A stretch of 7,627 nt of DNA from Desulfobacterales bacterium (GTDB lineage: Bacteria > Desulfobacterota > Desulfobacteria > Desulfobacterales > UBA11574): assembly GCA_012974475.1 (NCBI GenBank), contig JAAXQD010000216.1, positions 1-7,627 of the forward strand. Direction: 5' to 3'. The number at the start of each line of letters is the position of its first letter. Positions within the stretch are counted from its first letter, which is position 1. The notes under the pieces are model-generated. The model was not told where the DNA came from and ran no database searches. It was given only the letters and a program-made list of their open reading frames with translations. Both the position numbers and the translations under genes were made by a program. Below are positions 7,496 through 7,627 of this stretch, piece after piece.

Positions 7496-7557
7496 AGCAT
7501 GTATTAGGGTTTAAGTGTCGGGAGCTGGAGGACGGATAACGATAATACAAAGGTGCT

Positions 7558-7608
7558 ATGGGCAAACCGTTTAAAAAAATTGAGGCCATTATATACGATA
7601 GCGGGGTA
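7558..7608 (+). CDS. Start of an unidentified gene, cut by adapter at the window end (lpxK by context only)
   Basis: A frame opens at ATG 7558 with a modest AAAGG just upstream and reads MGKPFKKIEAIIYDSGV (17 residues) before the adapter at 7609 begins. An in-frame TAA at 7543-7545 precedes it, so this is the first possible start. The stretch is too short for a family call. LpxK, the tetraacyldisaccharide 4'-kinase, commonly follows waaA in proteobacteria and would fill the missing step between LpxB and WaaA here. The fragment IEAIIYDSGVL superficially resembles the start of HAD phosphatases, but the L comes from adapter bases and the DxD pattern is absent. Treat it as a likely real gene start of unknown product. 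Confidence 0.4.
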
Positions 7609-7627
7609 CTGTCTCTTATACACATCT
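7609..7627. other. Illumina Nextera transposase adapter (artefact)
   Basis: The terminal 19 bases, CTGTCTCTTATACACATCT, are identical to the Nextera/Tn5 mosaic-end adapter trimmed from Illumina reads (reverse complement AGATGTGTATAAGAGACAG). They sit exactly at the window end. This is uncut library sequence, not genome, so nothing translated from it should be trusted. Confidence 0.97.

Noticed and set aside
7558..7627. HAD-type phosphatase start (IEAIIYDSGVL), for example a KdsC-like enzyme
   Set aside because: The final L and all that follows come from adapter bases, and the catalytic DxD is not present; 17 real residues do not support a family.
1..7627. CRISPR arrays, tRNA or rRNA genes, insertion sequences, toxin-antitoxin or defence genes
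   Set aside because: None seen. The sequence is almost fully accounted for by LPS genes and short spacers.

Overview
The window is an ordinary, densely packed lipopolysaccharide (LPS) core block from a diderm bacterium. It has six recognisable genes plus a truncated start of a seventh, all on the + strand. The order Gfo/Idh/MocA oxidoreductase - lpxB - msbA - lptF - lptG - waaA, the moderate base composition and the protein styles suggest a deltaproteobacterium (Desulfobacterota). That placement is inferred from gene order and family resemblance, not from a phylogenetic marker.

Layout: 1-663 is the C-terminal two thirds of a Gfo/Idh/MocA-family oxidoreductase whose N-terminal Rossmann half lies outside the window. 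lpxB (671-1810) follows after 7 bases. A 68-base spacer leads to msbA (1879-3714), a 66-base spacer to lptF (3781-4974), a 97-base spacer with an unused-looking ribosome-binding sequence and a hairpin to lptG (5072-6148), and a 42-base spacer with a perfect 14-base palindrome to waaA (6191-7495, TTG start). A new reading frame opens at 7558 and is cut by the window end. No gap exceeds 300 bases and no convincing intrinsic terminator was seen, so a single operon is likely.

How the genes work together: LpxB makes the lipid A disaccharide precursor at the inner face of the inner membrane. WaaA adds Kdo to lipid IVA. MsbA flips the finished core-lipid A across the inner membrane. LptF and LptG form the membrane part of the LptB2FG extractor that passes LPS to the periplasmic bridge. 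The oxidoreductase may modify a sugar nucleotide used for lipid A, but this is a hypothesis. LpxK, needed between LpxB and WaaA, is the best guess for the truncated last frame but cannot be confirmed. LptB and LptC are not present here.

The most important observation is technical. The last 19 bases (7609-7627) are identical to the Illumina Nextera transposase adapter, so the window ends in library sequence and the last seven codons of the final frame are not biological. I found no sign of an undescribed biological system. The remaining findings are small regulatory or start-site puzzles.
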